A DNA stretch of 64,000 nt from Burkholderiaceae bacterium (lineage in GTDB: Bacteria > Pseudomonadota > Gammaproteobacteria > Burkholderiales > Burkholderiaceae_C): positions 1,302,001-1,366,000 of the forward strand of contig JAHCKM010000001.1 of the NCBI GenBank assembly GCA_026125795.1, in the 5' to 3' direction. Below, piece after piece: positions 16,077 to 24,411 of the stretch; the first letter of the stretch is position 1, and the number at the start of each line of letters is the position of its first letter. The translations under genes were made by a program, and so were the position numbers. The notes beneath the pieces were generated by a model. That model was not told where the DNA came from. It saw nothing but the letters and a program-made list of their open reading frames with translations, and searched no databases.

Positions 16077-16110
16077 GAAAGGCCAGACTTCGGGAAAGGC
16101 CAGGCTTCGG
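16077..16110. repeat. Two tandem 17-bp repeats
   Basis: The unit GAAAGGCCAGACTTCGG at 16077-16093 is followed directly by a copy differing at one base (16094-16110). It lies in the convergent gap just after the DUF2244 stop and before the hairpin at 16122. It may be a simple duplication; no protein-binding role is apparent. Confidence 0.75.
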
Positions 16111-16121
16111 TTCACCACGTG

Positions 16122-16152
16122 GCGGCCGCCGCGGCCTCCCTCCGGCGGCCGC
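16122..16152. terminator. GC-rich hairpin between convergent genes
   Basis: Perfect 10-bp stem GCGGCCGCCG / CGGCGGCCGC with an 11-base loop, placed between the DUF2244 stop (16067) and the ferritin-like stop (16173). It has no U-tract on either side, so it is a likely RNA end-stabiliser or bidirectional terminator rather than a textbook intrinsic terminator. Confidence 0.55.
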
Positions 16153-16172
16153 TGCGGCGCTGGGTCCGCAGG

Positions 16173-17351
16173 TCAGGCGGCCTTGAGCTGCGCGGCTGCG
16201 CGCGCCAGCTCGGTGCCGGGCGACCAGCGGTAGGTGGCCGACACGATCTCCGACGGCGAGCCGTCGCTGTTGAGCTGCTGCCGGTGCGCCAGCGAGCTCT
16301 TGCCCTCGTTGGCCTCGGCGACAAACTGCGCGCCGTCCTTGCGCATCGTGCTCTCTTGCTCGACCACGCCGCGCACGAAGTCGCGGTGGCTCTTGAAAGC
16401 GATCCGCTCGGGCAGCTTGCCGTCGCCCAGCAGCTCGGCGGGGTCGCGCCGTTCGTGCTCCTTGAACAGCTGGATCGCCATCTGCAGGTGACCGAGCTCG
16501 TAGTCGAGGAAACGCTCCCAGATCGACTTGATGCGCGGATTGTTCTCCTGCTCGACGCAGGCGCAGTAGTTCCACACCTCGCACGCTTCCTGCAGTAACA
16601 GTTTCTCCAGCGGCGATTCGTTCGGGTTGAGCATGCTGCCGTAGTGCACGATGTGCTGCGACTCCACCGAAGCGATCTCCGCATAGAGCTGGCGCGCGAG
16701 CGGGTCGGTGAACAGCGGACCGATGTTCATGTAGTAATCGTGCGTCTGGTACTCGCCGCCGGTCAGCGTCAGCGCATGCAGCTTGGTGGCCAGCGCCGCG
16801 TCCATCCCGTAAGGCTCGACCAGGTCGTGCTCCGGCGCACGGTGGTGCACCCGCGTGGGCCGCGCCGGCACGATGTCGGTGTGGCCCTGGGTGATGTTGT
16901 TGGCATCCTTGCCCTCGAGGCGATCGAGCAGCGCGCTGTAGCGGTAGAGGTGGTCAAAGTCCTCCAGCAGCGCATAGCGGTAGGCCTGCGCGAGGTAGGC
17001 ATCGGGTTCCAGCTGCGCGACCGAGGCCGTCACTTCGATCGCGGTCTGCTCGTAGCCGATGGTGGTCTCGATCGGCGAGTGGTCGGCGCCAATCAGCCAG
17101 TTGACCAGCGTGGCCTGGTGCTGCTCCACGCGCATCAGCTGCGCGATCGGGGCGCGCAGCGGCCCGTTGGTGCGCAGCATGGCCTGCTTGACGCGCAGCG
17201 AGTCGAGCTCCACGCCGTTCATCAGAATGGTGCGCACGCGCGTGAAGGCGTCGTCGTCGAGCTTGCTGATCGGATTGCGCACCAGGTCTTTCCAGGTGAA
17301 CTGCTGGCGCTCCAGGGGTTGACCGCGGTCGGTCAGGAGATTGATGGCCAT
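16173..17351 (-). CDS. Ferritin-like domain protein (large)
   Basis: A 392-residue protein with several helix-borne metal-ligand patterns: EDFDHLYRYS, ASVESQHIVHYGS and LDYELGHLQMA, each with ExxH or DxxH spacing expected of a diiron four-helix bundle. The start MAINLLTDRGQP has AAGGA seven bases upstream. It is probably co-transcribed with the second ferritin-like gene immediately upstream (17372-18157, 20-base gap). I cannot assign a reaction; oxygen or peroxide detoxification, or iron handling, would suit the fold and the stress neighbours. Confidence 0.8.
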   Translation of the reverse strand: MAINLLTDRGQPLERQQFTWKDLVRNPISKLDDDAFTRVRTILMNGVELDSLRVKQAMLRTNGPLRAPIAQLMRVEQHQATLVNWLIGADHSPIETTIGYEQTAIEVTASVAQLEPDAYLAQAYRYALLEDFDHLYRYSALLDRLEGKDANNITQGHTDIVPARPTRVHHRAPEHDLVEPYGMDAALATKLHALTLTGGEYQTHDYYMNIGPLFTDPLARQLYAEIASVESQHIVHYGSMLNPNESPLEKLLLQEACEVWNYCACVEQENNPRIKSIWERFLDYELGHLQMAIQLFKEHERRDPAELLGDGKLPERIAFKSHRDFVRGVVEQESTMRKDGAQFVAEANEGKSSLAHRQQLNSDGSPSEIVSATYRWSPGTELARAAAQLKAA

Positions 17352-17371
17352 GATGTTCCTTCCAGGTCTCT

Positions 17372-18157
17372 TCAGGCCGCGACGCCGTTCTTCTCGGTGA
17401 CGATCGCGGACAGCCATGCCCTGATGATCGCGAGGTGCTCCTGCTCCTGGCCGAGGGCGGCGAGGAAGCGGCCCGCGAGCTCGTTCTGCCCGGCCTCGTC
17501 GGCCAGGCTGGCGAGCATTTCCCAGCCCGCGTTGTCGGCAAGTTCCACTGCCAGCATGGCGTTCAGGCATTGGGCCAGCGTGGTCCGCGGATCGTTGAGC
17601 ACCTGCATGAAACCGCTGGAGGCCACCGCGGTCACGTCGGCGCACGGCGTCTGCGCGGTCGGGTCACCGCCCATCGCGGCCATCGCCTCGGTCAGCATCG
17701 TGAAGTGCTCGAACTCATCGGCGCGGATGCGCTCCAGCGTTTCGCCGGGTTCTTCGGTGGCCAGGCCGGCGTCGTCGGTCAGCAGGCTTCCCGCCGGCGG
17801 CAGCACGTCGGCGTCGGCTTGCTGCGCGGCGCGGTACTTGACGATCAAGGCCTCGTACAGCCGGATGCCGGTGCGCTCGTAAGCCAGGCGCTCGCCGAGC
17901 TTGTCGAGAAAGATCGTCGGATGGCCGCCCTTGAAGACGGCGACGCCGGCTTTGGCGACGCCCTTGATTGACGTCGGCAAGGGCACCGAGCCCACGGCTT
18001 CGGCCTCGCCGATGAAAGCCATCTTCTGCGCCTCCATGCCGGAGGTGTCGATGTCCATGAAGGGCGTGAGCATGTCGGCTGCATCGTTCATCGAGCGCAC
18101 GGCCATGGGCGACAGGGCCGCGCCGGTGAGGTTGTGGCCCAAGGAAGTGGGTTGCAT
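17372..18157 (-). CDS. Ferritin-like domain protein (small)
   Basis: A 261-residue protein; the C-terminal two thirds is ferritin-like. Metal-ligand candidates are RADEFEHFTMLTEAM (ExxH), LAVELADNAGWEML and GQEQEHLAIIRAWL (ExxH). The first 90 residues carry no signal peptide and include a short GVAKAGVAVFKGGHP segment. It is the first gene of a two-gene unit with the larger ferritin-like gene. Function is not known; the pairing suggests the two act together. Confidence 0.78.
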   Translation of the reverse strand: MQPTSLGHNLTGAALSPMAVRSMNDAADMLTPFMDIDTSGMEAQKMAFIGEAEAVGSVPLPTSIKGVAKAGVAVFKGGHPTIFLDKLGERLAYERTGIRLYEALIVKYRAAQQADADVLPPAGSLLTDDAGLATEEPGETLERIRADEFEHFTMLTEAMAAMGGDPTAQTPCADVTAVASSGFMQVLNDPRTTLAQCLNAMLAVELADNAGWEMLASLADEAGQNELAGRFLAALGQEQEHLAIIRAWLSAIVTEKNGVAA

Positions 18158-18493
18158 GTGAAAGGCTCCGGGGTGATCGAGGGTTCGTCGAAGGCAGCAA
18201 GTGATGTGCCGGTGCGAGAGAACCCTGCAAGCGCGCACGTGTCAGCGGCTTCTTCTGGCCGAGTTCAAGAAGGCATCGGAATCGGCGAAGGACGGCAAGG
18301 TTCGCGCACCGCCGTCACGGTGGCCAGCGCATCGTGCGGCGGTGTGCGGCGGTGTGCGGCGGTGGGGCGAAAGTCCGCCGCCACGCCACCCGGCACGCCG
18401 AATGCCATCATCGCCAAAAAAGAACCAAGGCCTGCTCTCTTGTCTGCCGCATCTCCCCGCAAGGCGCCGTTGTGCGCGGCGCCCTCGTGGCTC
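18158..18493. other. Intergenic region between ferritin-like operon and lpxR
   Basis: A 336-base gap with divergent genes on either side. It holds a small direct repeat of about three GGTGTGCGGC-like units (about 18334-18366) and a purine-rich stretch near 18415-18430. No TTG-N8-CAA dyad, RNA gene or convincing small gene was seen. Part of the right end may be coding if lpxR starts at TTG 18440. Confidence 0.5.
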
Positions 18494-19516
18494 ATGGGTT
18501 GCCTGCTGTCGTGTGCCGCGGCGGCCGCCGGCGCGGCCTGCGAACGGCCGGTGCGCTGGTCCGATCTGCAGCCCACGCTGGGCATCCGCATCGACAACGA
18601 TGCGCTCACCGGCGACGAAGAGGATCGCGGCTACACCAACGGCCTGCAGGTCACGTTGCGCAGCGGCAACCTGCAAGGTTTTGCCGAGCCCGATTGCCTG
18701 CCGCTGCCGGTGCGCGCGGTCGACCGCGTGATCGAGGCGCTGCACGACGGCGACCTGCAGCAGAAGAACGTGCTGTTCAGCGTGTTCCATGGCGTGTTCA
18801 CACCGGCCGACCACACAGCCACCACGGTGATCCGCAACGACCGGCCGTATGCCGCCGTGCTGCTGCTCGGCGTGGGCTACAACGCGCGCCGCAGCGACCG
18901 CGCGATGCACAGCACGCAGCTGCGCTTGGGCATGGTCGGGCCGTCGGCCAAGGGCGAGCAGCTGCAGAACGGACTGCACAAGATCATCGGCGTCAACGAG
19001 TACCGCGGCTGGGGCAACCAGCTGCGCGACGAGCCGCTGCTGCAGCTGTTGCACGAGCGGCTGCGCCGAGTGCGCTTCGGCGCCACGCCGTTTGACCTGG
19101 AGTCGGACCTGATCGGCCACTGGGGCGGCTCGCTCGGCAACTTTGCCACCTATGCCAACGCGGGTGCCGAATGGCGCTTTGGCCGCAACCTGTCCACCGA
19201 CTTCGGCACCGATCCGCTGCGCGCCGACGGCGAGAACGTGGCGCGCGGCGATGCCCCGCCGCAGCGCTTGGCCTGGCATGCGTTCCTCAGCTTCGACGTG
19301 CGCGCGGTGGCGCACGACGTCACGCTCGACGGCAACACCTGGAAGGACAGCCACGGCGTGCAGAAGAAGCGCTGGGTGGCCGACGTGGGCTATGGCGTGG
19401 CCGTGGTGCACGGCTCGTGGAAGCTGGTGCTGTCGCAGTACCTGCGCACGCGCGAGTTCTACGGCCAGCGCCACCGTTCGTTGTTTGGCACGCTCACGCT
19501 GGTGCGCGAGCTGTGA
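18494..19516 (+). CDS. lpxR: Lipid A deacylase, LpxR family
   Basis: About 340 residues. LpxR is an outer-membrane beta-barrel that removes the 3'-acyloxyacyl group of lipid A. Evidence: an Asn-Asp pair in RIDNDALTGDEEDRGYTNG near the mature N-terminus (matching the catalytic Asn/Asp region), VIRNDRPYAA, GWGNQLRDEP, FATYANAGAEWRFG and alternating amphipathic strands to a terminal aromatic-poor strand ending LTLVREL. A signal-like hydrophobic stretch CLLSCAAAAAGA lies at the start. ATG 18494 gives almost no n-region; TTG at 18440 would add SPRK before the hydrophobic core and a more normal signal peptide, so the true start may be there. Confidence 0.82.
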   Translation: MGCLLSCAAAAAGAACERPVRWSDLQPTLGIRIDNDALTGDEEDRGYTNGLQVTLRSGNLQGFAEPDCLPLPVRAVDRVIEALHDGDLQQKNVLFSVFHGVFTPADHTATTVIRNDRPYAAVLLLGVGYNARRSDRAMHSTQLRLGMVGPSAKGEQLQNGLHKIIGVNEYRGWGNQLRDEPLLQLLHERLRRVRFGATPFDLESDLIGHWGGSLGNFATYANAGAEWRFGRNLSTDFGTDPLRADGENVARGDAPPQRLAWHAFLSFDVRAVAHDVTLDGNTWKDSHGVQKKRWVADVGYGVAVVHGSWKLVLSQYLRTREFYGQRHRSLFGTLTLVREL

Positions 19517-19575
19517 CGTTGGGGCGCAGCGCAACGCACAATGGCGGCCTCATTACAACTCCCCAAGGGAACCGA

Positions 19576-20226
19576 ATGGCTGCCGCTCCAGCGCACCGCC
19601 TCACTTCGCAGGTTCTTCGAACCGAGGCGCAACTGCGCGCGCTCCTGGGTGAGCCCGCCGAGTTGACGTGCGCCAAGATCACCGATCGGCTGAACCCGAT
19701 GACGCGGTTGTTCATCGAGCGCTCGCCTTTCGTCTGTGTGGCCACCAGCGACGCCGACGGCAACTGCGACCTCAGTCCGCGCGGCGATCCCGCCGGCTTC
19801 GTGCGCATCCTGGACGATCGCACCTTGCTGATCCCCGAGCGTCCGGGCAACCGGCTGGCCGATTCGCTGCGCAACATGCTCGCCAACCCACACGTCGGCC
19901 TGCTCTTCGTCGTGCCCGGGGTGACCGACACGTTTCGCGTGAACGGCCGTGCCACGATCTCGGTTGATGCCGAGCTTCTGGCGCCGTGCGCCGTCGAGGG
20001 CAAGCCGCCGCTGCTCGGCGTGCTGATCGACATCGACGAGGCCTACACGCAGTGTTCCAAGGCCTTTCTGCGCTCGCACCTGTGGGACCCCGAGCGTTTT
20101 GTCGACTCCAAGACGATGCCCACCGGCGGCCAGGTGCACCGCGCCATCCAGGGCGCGCAGTTCGACGCGGACCAGTACGACCAGGAGCGCGCCGAGCGCT
20201 ACCGCCGCCGGGTCGGGTTCTATTGA
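19576..20226 (+). CDS. FMN-dependent PPOX-fold flavoprotein (MSMEG_1061 type)
   Basis: A 216-residue pyridoxamine-5'-phosphate-oxidase-like split-barrel protein. Recognisable blocks are SPFVCVATSDADGNCDLSPRGD, LIPERPGNRLADSLRNML and TFRVNGRATI, followed by CSKAFLRSHLW. This subgroup binds FMN but has no known substrate. The ATG at 19576 has AAGGGA five bases upstream. It converges on the nagAb gene with only nine bases between stops. Probably not part of the nag pathway. Confidence 0.85.
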   Translation: MAAAPAHRLTSQVLRTEAQLRALLGEPAELTCAKITDRLNPMTRLFIERSPFVCVATSDADGNCDLSPRGDPAGFVRILDDRTLLIPERPGNRLADSLRNMLANPHVGLLFVVPGVTDTFRVNGRATISVDAELLAPCAVEGKPPLLGVLIDIDEAYTQCSKAFLRSHLWDPERFVDSKTMPTGGQVHRAIQGAQFDADQYDQERAERYRRRVGFY

Positions 20227-20235
20227 GCGGTTTCT

Positions 20236-20553
20236 TCAATCGACCCGCAGCCAGACGCGCGCACCTTCCACCTTGACCGGATAGCTGCGCAGCGGATCCT
20301 CGGCCGGTTCGCAGGTGGGCTTGCCGCTGCGCACGTCGAACTTGCCCTGGTGCAGCGGGCATTCGATGTGGTGGCCGTCGAGAAAGCCGTCGCTCAGGCA
20401 AGCCTGGCCGTGGGTGCAGATGTTGTCGGTGGCGTAGACCGCGTCGCCCACGGTATAGATCGCGATGTCGCGGCCGGCGACCTCGACGCCGATCACGTCG
20501 TCGGCGGGCAGCTCGTCGGCGGCCATCGCGTCGACCCAGTTCGCTTCGCTCAT
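20236..20553 (-). CDS. nagAb: Rieske ferredoxin of salicylate 5-hydroxylase
   Basis: A 105-residue Rieske [2Fe-2S] ferredoxin that passes electrons from NagAa to the oxygenase. Cluster ligands are Cys46/His48 (CTHG) and Cys65/His68 (CPLH). It is last in the order reductase, alpha, beta, ferredoxin, the order of nagAa-nagG-nagH-nagAb in naphthalene/salicylate degraders of the Ralstonia U2 type. Only seven bases separate its start from the nagH stop, consistent with one transcript from the promoter at about 23.45 kb. Confidence 0.88.
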   Translation of the reverse strand: MSEANWVDAMAADELPADDVIGVEVAGRDIAIYTVGDAVYATDNICTHGQACLSDGFLDGHHIECPLHQGKFDVRSGKPTCEPAEDPLRSYPVKVEGARVWLRVD

Positions 20554-20560
20554 TGCGGCC

Positions 20561-21046
20561 TCAGATGGGGTAGATGATCGAGTTGGGGATCATCTCGCTG
20601 TCGTAGATGCACTCGCGCGACGCGAACTTGAGCCCTTGCGGCGTGCGCACCACGGTGTCGAGATAACGCCCGACGTTGAACACCGTGCTCGCCTCCGACA
20701 GCTTGGTGCGGAACACCGCGTAGTTGGCCTCGCATTGAAAGCGCCCCGGCTCGACCTTGCGCAGCACCGGCGCGCCGACCACGTGGCGCTGGTAGTACGG
20801 GTCGTGAAACAGCGTCTCCTTGATGCCGTAGACGCGGTCCTTCAGCATGCCCTTGCTGGTGAAGGCCAGCGTCGCGAGCGGAAAGCCGCGCTCGTGGTTC
20901 TCGCGCGGCACCAGCCGGTAGACGCAATCGTCGGTGAAGAATTCGGGCCACAGGTCCCAGTTGCCGGAGTCGACGGCGCTGGCGTAGTCGGCATAGAGCT
21001 GGGTGAGGGCGAGCCAATCTTCGAAGTTGAGGTTGACGGCAGTCAT
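20561..21046 (-). CDS. nagH: Salicylate 5-hydroxylase small (beta) oxygenase subunit
   Basis: A 161-residue beta subunit of a ring-hydroxylating oxygenase with the cone-shaped SnoaL-like fold: FEDWLALTQLYADYASAVDSG, then WPEFFTDDCVYRLVPREN and later CIYDSEMIPNSIIYPI. It is structural and helps shape the hexamer; it has no metal centre. Its ATG overlaps the nagG stop in an ATGA junction, implying coupled translation and equal stoichiometry. Confidence 0.88.
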   Translation of the reverse strand: MTAVNLNFEDWLALTQLYADYASAVDSGNWDLWPEFFTDDCVYRLVPRENHERGFPLATLAFTSKGMLKDRVYGIKETLFHDPYYQRHVVGAPVLRKVEPGRFQCEANYAVFRTKLSEASTVFNVGRYLDTVVRTPQGLKFASRECIYDSEMIPNSIIYPI

Positions 21047-22392
21047 TGATCGCGCTCCATGACTTTGCGCCAATAGCGGTACATGCCGCGGATCAGCGTC
21101 TCGGTGACCATGTGCTCGGTGTTCTCGACCTCGCGCCCGCCGAGCTCGGCCAGCGTGCGGTGAAACGGCTTGCTTTCGAAGGCCTGCTGCGAGAACTCGA
21201 TCACCTCGCCGTCGTCGGCCGACACGAAGCCGGCGGGGCCGAACAGATTGGCCTGGCGCAGGCGGCGCTGCGTCATCTCTTCGGTGTCGTCGTCGAAGCC
21301 GAAGTGCGTCCACACGAAATCGAAGCTGCCCGGGCCGCTCGGCTGGATGTGGCGCGTGCTGACGCTGTTGACCTGCTGCTGCAGGATCACGCTCGGAAAG
21401 ATCGTCGTCATCACCGCGGTAGGAACGGGTGCCCCCACGCTCGGCACTTCGTGCACTTCGCTGCCCCCCGAGGGGGCGTCCGACGCCTTGGGGCGGCCCG
21501 GCGGCGTCGGGCCCCACCACGGCTCGGGCACGATGTCGAGAAAGCTCGGGTCGTGGAGCTGCATGCTCTGCTTGAAGCTGCCCACCTGCGACACCTCGGA
21601 GGCCTTGCCGGCGTTGCCGCGTGTCGAGATCATCGCCGCGTGGCGGTGCCGGGCGTCCATGCGCAGCTGCGCCTTGTTGTCGGCGCGCCAGAGGCCGAAG
21701 GTGACGAACCAGGTGTGCAGCAGACCGGGGTGGTAGGGGTCCTTGATGTTCTCCTGCATCAGCTTCCAGTTGCCCGGGATGCGCTGCCGGTTGTAGCCCA
21801 GGACCTTCAGCTTGCGGCCGTTGAACAGGCGGTCGTACCAACCGAGGATCTCCGGGCCGAGGTAGTCTTCGAACGGCTCCACGTCGGCGTCGAAGCTCGC
21901 GAACACCACGCCGCCGCGCGTGGCCACCTTCAGCTTCGTCAGCCCGTGCTCGGCGGTGTTGAAGTCCGGCGGCATGCCGCCGTGCACCTGGCCGTCCTGC
22001 TTGACACCGCGCCGGAACGGCACGCCCTGCAGGTCGCCCTTGAGCGTGTAGCTCCACTGGTGGTAGGGACAGACGAACTCCTTGCGGTTGCCGTGGCGCT
22101 CGCGGCAAAAGCGCATGCCGCGGTGCGCGCAGACGTTCTCCACCACGTGGACGCCGCCGTCGGCGGCGCGTGTCAGGATCACCGAGCGCTCGCCGATGGC
22201 GGTGCGCTTGAAGTCGCCCGGGTTCGGGATCTCGGCCTCCAGGCCGACGTAACACCAGTGGCCCTTGTAGAAGAAGCGCTCAAGCTCGCGCTTGTACAGG
22301 TCATCGCTCGTATAGGCGACGAACGGGATGCGCGAAGTCTCCTCGCGTTCCCAATGCGCCTCGGTAGGGAACACGGTCGACGTGTCGTTCAT
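21043..22392 (-). CDS. nagG: Salicylate 5-hydroxylase large (alpha) subunit, with repeat-derived insert
   Basis: A 449-residue Rieske oxygenase subunit that hydroxylates salicylate to gentisate. Rieske ligands: Cys88/His90 (CAHRG) and Cys108/His111 (CPYH). Mononuclear iron ligands: Asp218, His221 and His226 in NIKDPYHPGLLH. The start at 22392 has AAGGAG five bases upstream; an in-frame ATG eight codons earlier lacks this. Residues about 295-323 (from PTPPGRPKAS to VGAPV) interrupt the expected WWG-PTAVMTTIFPS junction and are encoded by a GC-rich dispersed repeat at 21431-21504. The frame is kept and everything downstream is intact, so the subunit may still be active. Confidence 0.9.
   Translation of the reverse strand: MNDTSTVFPTEAHWEREETSRIPFVAYTSDDLYKRELERFFYKGHWCYVGLEAEIPNPGDFKRTAIGERSVILTRAADGGVHVVENVCAHRGMRFCRERHGNRKEFVCPYHQWSYTLKGDLQGVPFRRGVKQDGQVHGGMPPDFNTAEHGLTKLKVATRGGVVFASFDADVEPFEDYLGPEILGWYDRLFNGRKLKVLGYNRQRIPGNWKLMQENIKDPYHPGLLHTWFVTFGLWRADNKAQLRMDARHRHAAMISTRGNAGKASEVSQVGSFKQSMQLHDPSFLDIVPEPWWGPTPPGRPKASDAPSGGSEVHEVPSVGAPVPTAVMTTIFPSVILQQQVNSVSTRHIQPSGPGSFDFVWTHFGFDDDTEEMTQRRLRQANLFGPAGFVSADDGEVIEFSQQAFESKPFHRTLAELGGREVENTEHMVTETLIRGMYRYWRKVMERDQ
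21431..21504 (-). repeat. Dispersed GC-rich repeat, copy A, inside nagG
   Basis: On the minus strand it reads GGCCGCCCCAAGGCG, then GCCCCC-TC-GGGGGGC, then GCAGCGAAGTG and GAGCGTGGGGGC. The same order of blocks appears in copy B at 41144 in a non-coding gap. Here it is translated as an extra segment in nagG of about 28 residues, without a frameshift. Confidence 0.8.
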
Positions 22393-22422
22393 GTGGTCTC
22401 CTTGATCGCCCTTCAATCGCCT

Positions 22423-23406
22423 TCAAGCCGGCTGTGCGTAGAACGCATCGGCATGGATGTGCGATGGCTGGATGCCGCGCTGTCGCACCAACGCGCTGGC
22501 CGCCTCCACCATCGGCGGCGCGCCGCAAAGATACGCGCGCCAGCCGTCCAGGCTGCCGAGGTCGCGCTCGATCGCCTCGGTGACGAGACCGCAGCGCTGC
22601 GCGCGCGCGTCGCCGCCCGAAGCCACCACCACCTGCACGCGCAGCGCCGGATGCCGGCGCTGCAGCTCGGCCAGCCAGTGCGCGCCATACGCGTCGCGCG
22701 GCGAACGCACGCCGAAGTACAGGTGAATCGCGTTGCGCAGGCCGGCGGCGATCGCGCCGCGCACGATCGACAGGATCGGCGCCAGCCCGGTGCCACCGGC
22801 CACGCACAACATCGGGCCGGCGTGCCGCTGGCGCAGGTAGGCGGTGCCGAGCGGCCCGCTGACGCGCACCGTGTCGCCGACCTTGAGTTCACTCGCGACA
22901 TAGCCCGACACGCGCCCGTCCGGCACGACGCGCACGTGGAACTCCATCGAGCCGTCGTGGCTCAGGCCGGCCATCGAATAGGGCCGTGCGTGCTCGGGCG
23001 TGAACTGCAGCTGCGCGTACTGGCCGGGCGAGAACTGCATCGGCTTGTTGGTCTTCAGCAGCAGCCGCCTGACGTCGTGCGCCAAGGTCTCGATCGCCTG
23101 CACCGTGGCCTTGACGATGCGCGCCGGGTGCACCACCACCTCGTCGGGCTCGGGGATCTCGATCGTGCAGGGCTGCGTCAGCACGGTCTGGCACGCCAGC
23201 ACGTGGGCGTCGTGCCCGCCGAGCGGGCCTTGTTCGCCGCCATGATCGAGCACGTCGCCGGCCACCACGCGGCAGCGGCAGGTGCCGCAGCGGCCGGCCA
23301 TGCAGCTGTACGACACCGGGATCTGCGCGTCGCGCAGTGCGTCGAGCAGGTTGGTGCCGGGTTGCACCGCGATCACTTTCTGCAGCGGCTCGATGCGCAC
23401 GTCCAT
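22423..23406 (-). CDS. nagAa: Ferredoxin reductase of salicylate 5-hydroxylase
   Basis: A 327-residue NAD(P)H-ferredoxin reductase. N-terminal plant-type [2Fe-2S] domain with Cys35, Cys40, Cys43 and Cys72 ([10 protein letters not shown] and LAC). FAD-binding barrel with ARPYSMAG at about 140. NAD-binding domain beginning [13 protein letters not shown] and ending YLCGAPPMV. First gene of the nagAa-G-H-Ab operon, divergent from nagR. No ribosome-binding sequence is visible before its ATG. Similar reductases serve naphthalene dioxygenase systems. Confidence 0.9.
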   Translation of the reverse strand: MDVRIEPLQKVIAVQPGTNLLDALRDAQIPVSYSCMAGRCGTCRCRVVAGDVLDHGGEQGPLGGHDAHVLACQTVLTQPCTIEIPEPDEVVVHPARIVKATVQAIETLAHDVRRLLLKTNKPMQFSPGQYAQLQFTPEHARPYSMAGLSHDGSMEFHVRVVPDGRVSGYVASELKVGDTVRVSGPLGTAYLRQRHAGPMLCVAGGTGLAPILSIVRGAIAAGLRNAIHLYFGVRSPRDAYGAHWLAELQRRHPALRVQVVVASGGDARAQRCGLVTEAIERDLGSLDGWRAYLCGAPPMVEAASALVRQRGIQPSHIHADAFYAQPA

Positions 23407-23466
23407 ATGGCGCGCATGTTCGGCGCGCGCCGCCGATCAGCCAATGCGATTTGGCATATAAGCTGT

Positions 23467-23481
23467 ATCACTATCCGTGAT
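23467..23481. promoter_or_regulatory. Likely NagR operator in the nagR/nagAa divergent promoter
   Basis: Perfect dyad ATCAC-TATCC-GTGAT, which also satisfies the LysR-type T-N11-A rule (23468 to 23480). A palindrome-like ATATAA/TTATAT at 23457-23462 can serve as the -10 for nagAa, and then the dyad overlaps its -35 position. NahR/NagR proteins bind upstream of their catabolic promoters and respond to salicylate; the exact contacts here are inferred. Confidence 0.5.
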
Positions 23482-23497
23482 GGAGAGGTGGCCGGGC

Positions 23498-24409
23498 ATG
23501 GAACTGCATGAGCTCGATCTGAACCTGCTCGTCGTGTTCGACCAGCTGCGGGTGGAGCGCCGCGTGTCGAAGGTGGCCGACAACCTGGGCATCTCGCAGC
23601 CGGCGGTGAGCAACTCGCTGGCCAAGCTGCGCAAGCTGTTCGGCGACGAGCTGTTCCTGCGCACGCCCAAGGGCATGGAGCCGACGCCCTACGCCGAGCA
23701 GCTGGCCGAGTCGGTGGGTTATGCGCTGGCCATGATCCACAGCGGCGTCAACCAGCGCACCAGCTTCGATCCGAAGAACGCCGCGCGGCCGGTCACGATC
23801 GGCATGACCGACATCGGCGAGATCTATTTCCTGCCGGCGCTGATCGAGCGCCTGCGTCGCGAGGCGCCCGGCGTGACCCTGAGCACGGTGCGCAACACCG
23901 CGGTCAACCTGCGCGACGACCTCGAGTCGGGCAAGGTCGACCTGGCGATCGGCCTGCTGCCGCAACTGAAGGCCGGCTTCTTCCAGCGCCGCCTGTTCAC
24001 GCAGAGCTACGTCTGCCTGATGCGGCGCGGACACCGGCTCGACAAGCGCCGGATGTCGTTGCACGAGTACGCCGGAGCCGAGCACCTGGTGGTGGTGTCG
24101 GCCGGCACCGGCCACGGCCGGGTCGACGAGCTGCTGGCCCGCAGCGGCGTCGAGCGCATGGTGCGCCTGACCGTGCCGCACTACGTCAGCGTCGGCCACA
24201 TCCTGCAGGCCTCCGACCTGATCACCACCGTGCCCGAGCGGCTGGCCGATCGGCTGCTCGACCCTTTCAAGCTGGCCAAGGTGCCGCACCCGGCCAAGCT
24301 GCCCGACATCGCGATCAACGTCTTCTGGCACGCCAAGTACCACCGGGCGCCGGCCAACCGCTGGCTGCGCGGTGTGGTGTTCGAGCTCTTCAGCAGCGAC
24401 CCGGGCTGA
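23498..24409 (+). CDS. nagR: LysR-type regulator NagR/NahR
   Basis: A 303-residue LysR regulator. The start MELHELDLNLLVVFDQL and the helix-turn-helix ending GISQPAVSNSLAKLR match NahR/NagR closely, as do MTDIGEIYFLPALIERL, LLPQLKAGFFQRRLF, GTGHGRVDELL and INVFWHAKYH. NahR-type proteins activate naphthalene and salicylate genes with salicylate as inducer. ATG 23498 aligns with the family start and has GGAGAGG nine bases upstream; an in-frame upstream start at 23477 lies inside the operator dyad. It is divergent from nagAa and followed after two bases by a pirin gene. Confidence 0.92.
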   Translation: MELHELDLNLLVVFDQLRVERRVSKVADNLGISQPAVSNSLAKLRKLFGDELFLRTPKGMEPTPYAEQLAESVGYALAMIHSGVNQRTSFDPKNAARPVTIGMTDIGEIYFLPALIERLRREAPGVTLSTVRNTAVNLRDDLESGKVDLAIGLLPQLKAGFFQRRLFTQSYVCLMRRGHRLDKRRMSLHEYAGAEHLVVVSAGTGHGRVDELLARSGVERMVRLTVPHYVSVGHILQASDLITTVPERLADRLLDPFKLAKVPHPAKLPDIAINVFWHAKYHRAPANRWLRGVVFELFSSDPG

Positions 24410-24411
24410 CA

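Noticed and set aside
18334-18366. Short GGTGTGCGGC repeats considered as the start of a CRISPR-like array
   Set aside because: The units abut without spacers and only about three copies exist, so it is a small tandem repeat.
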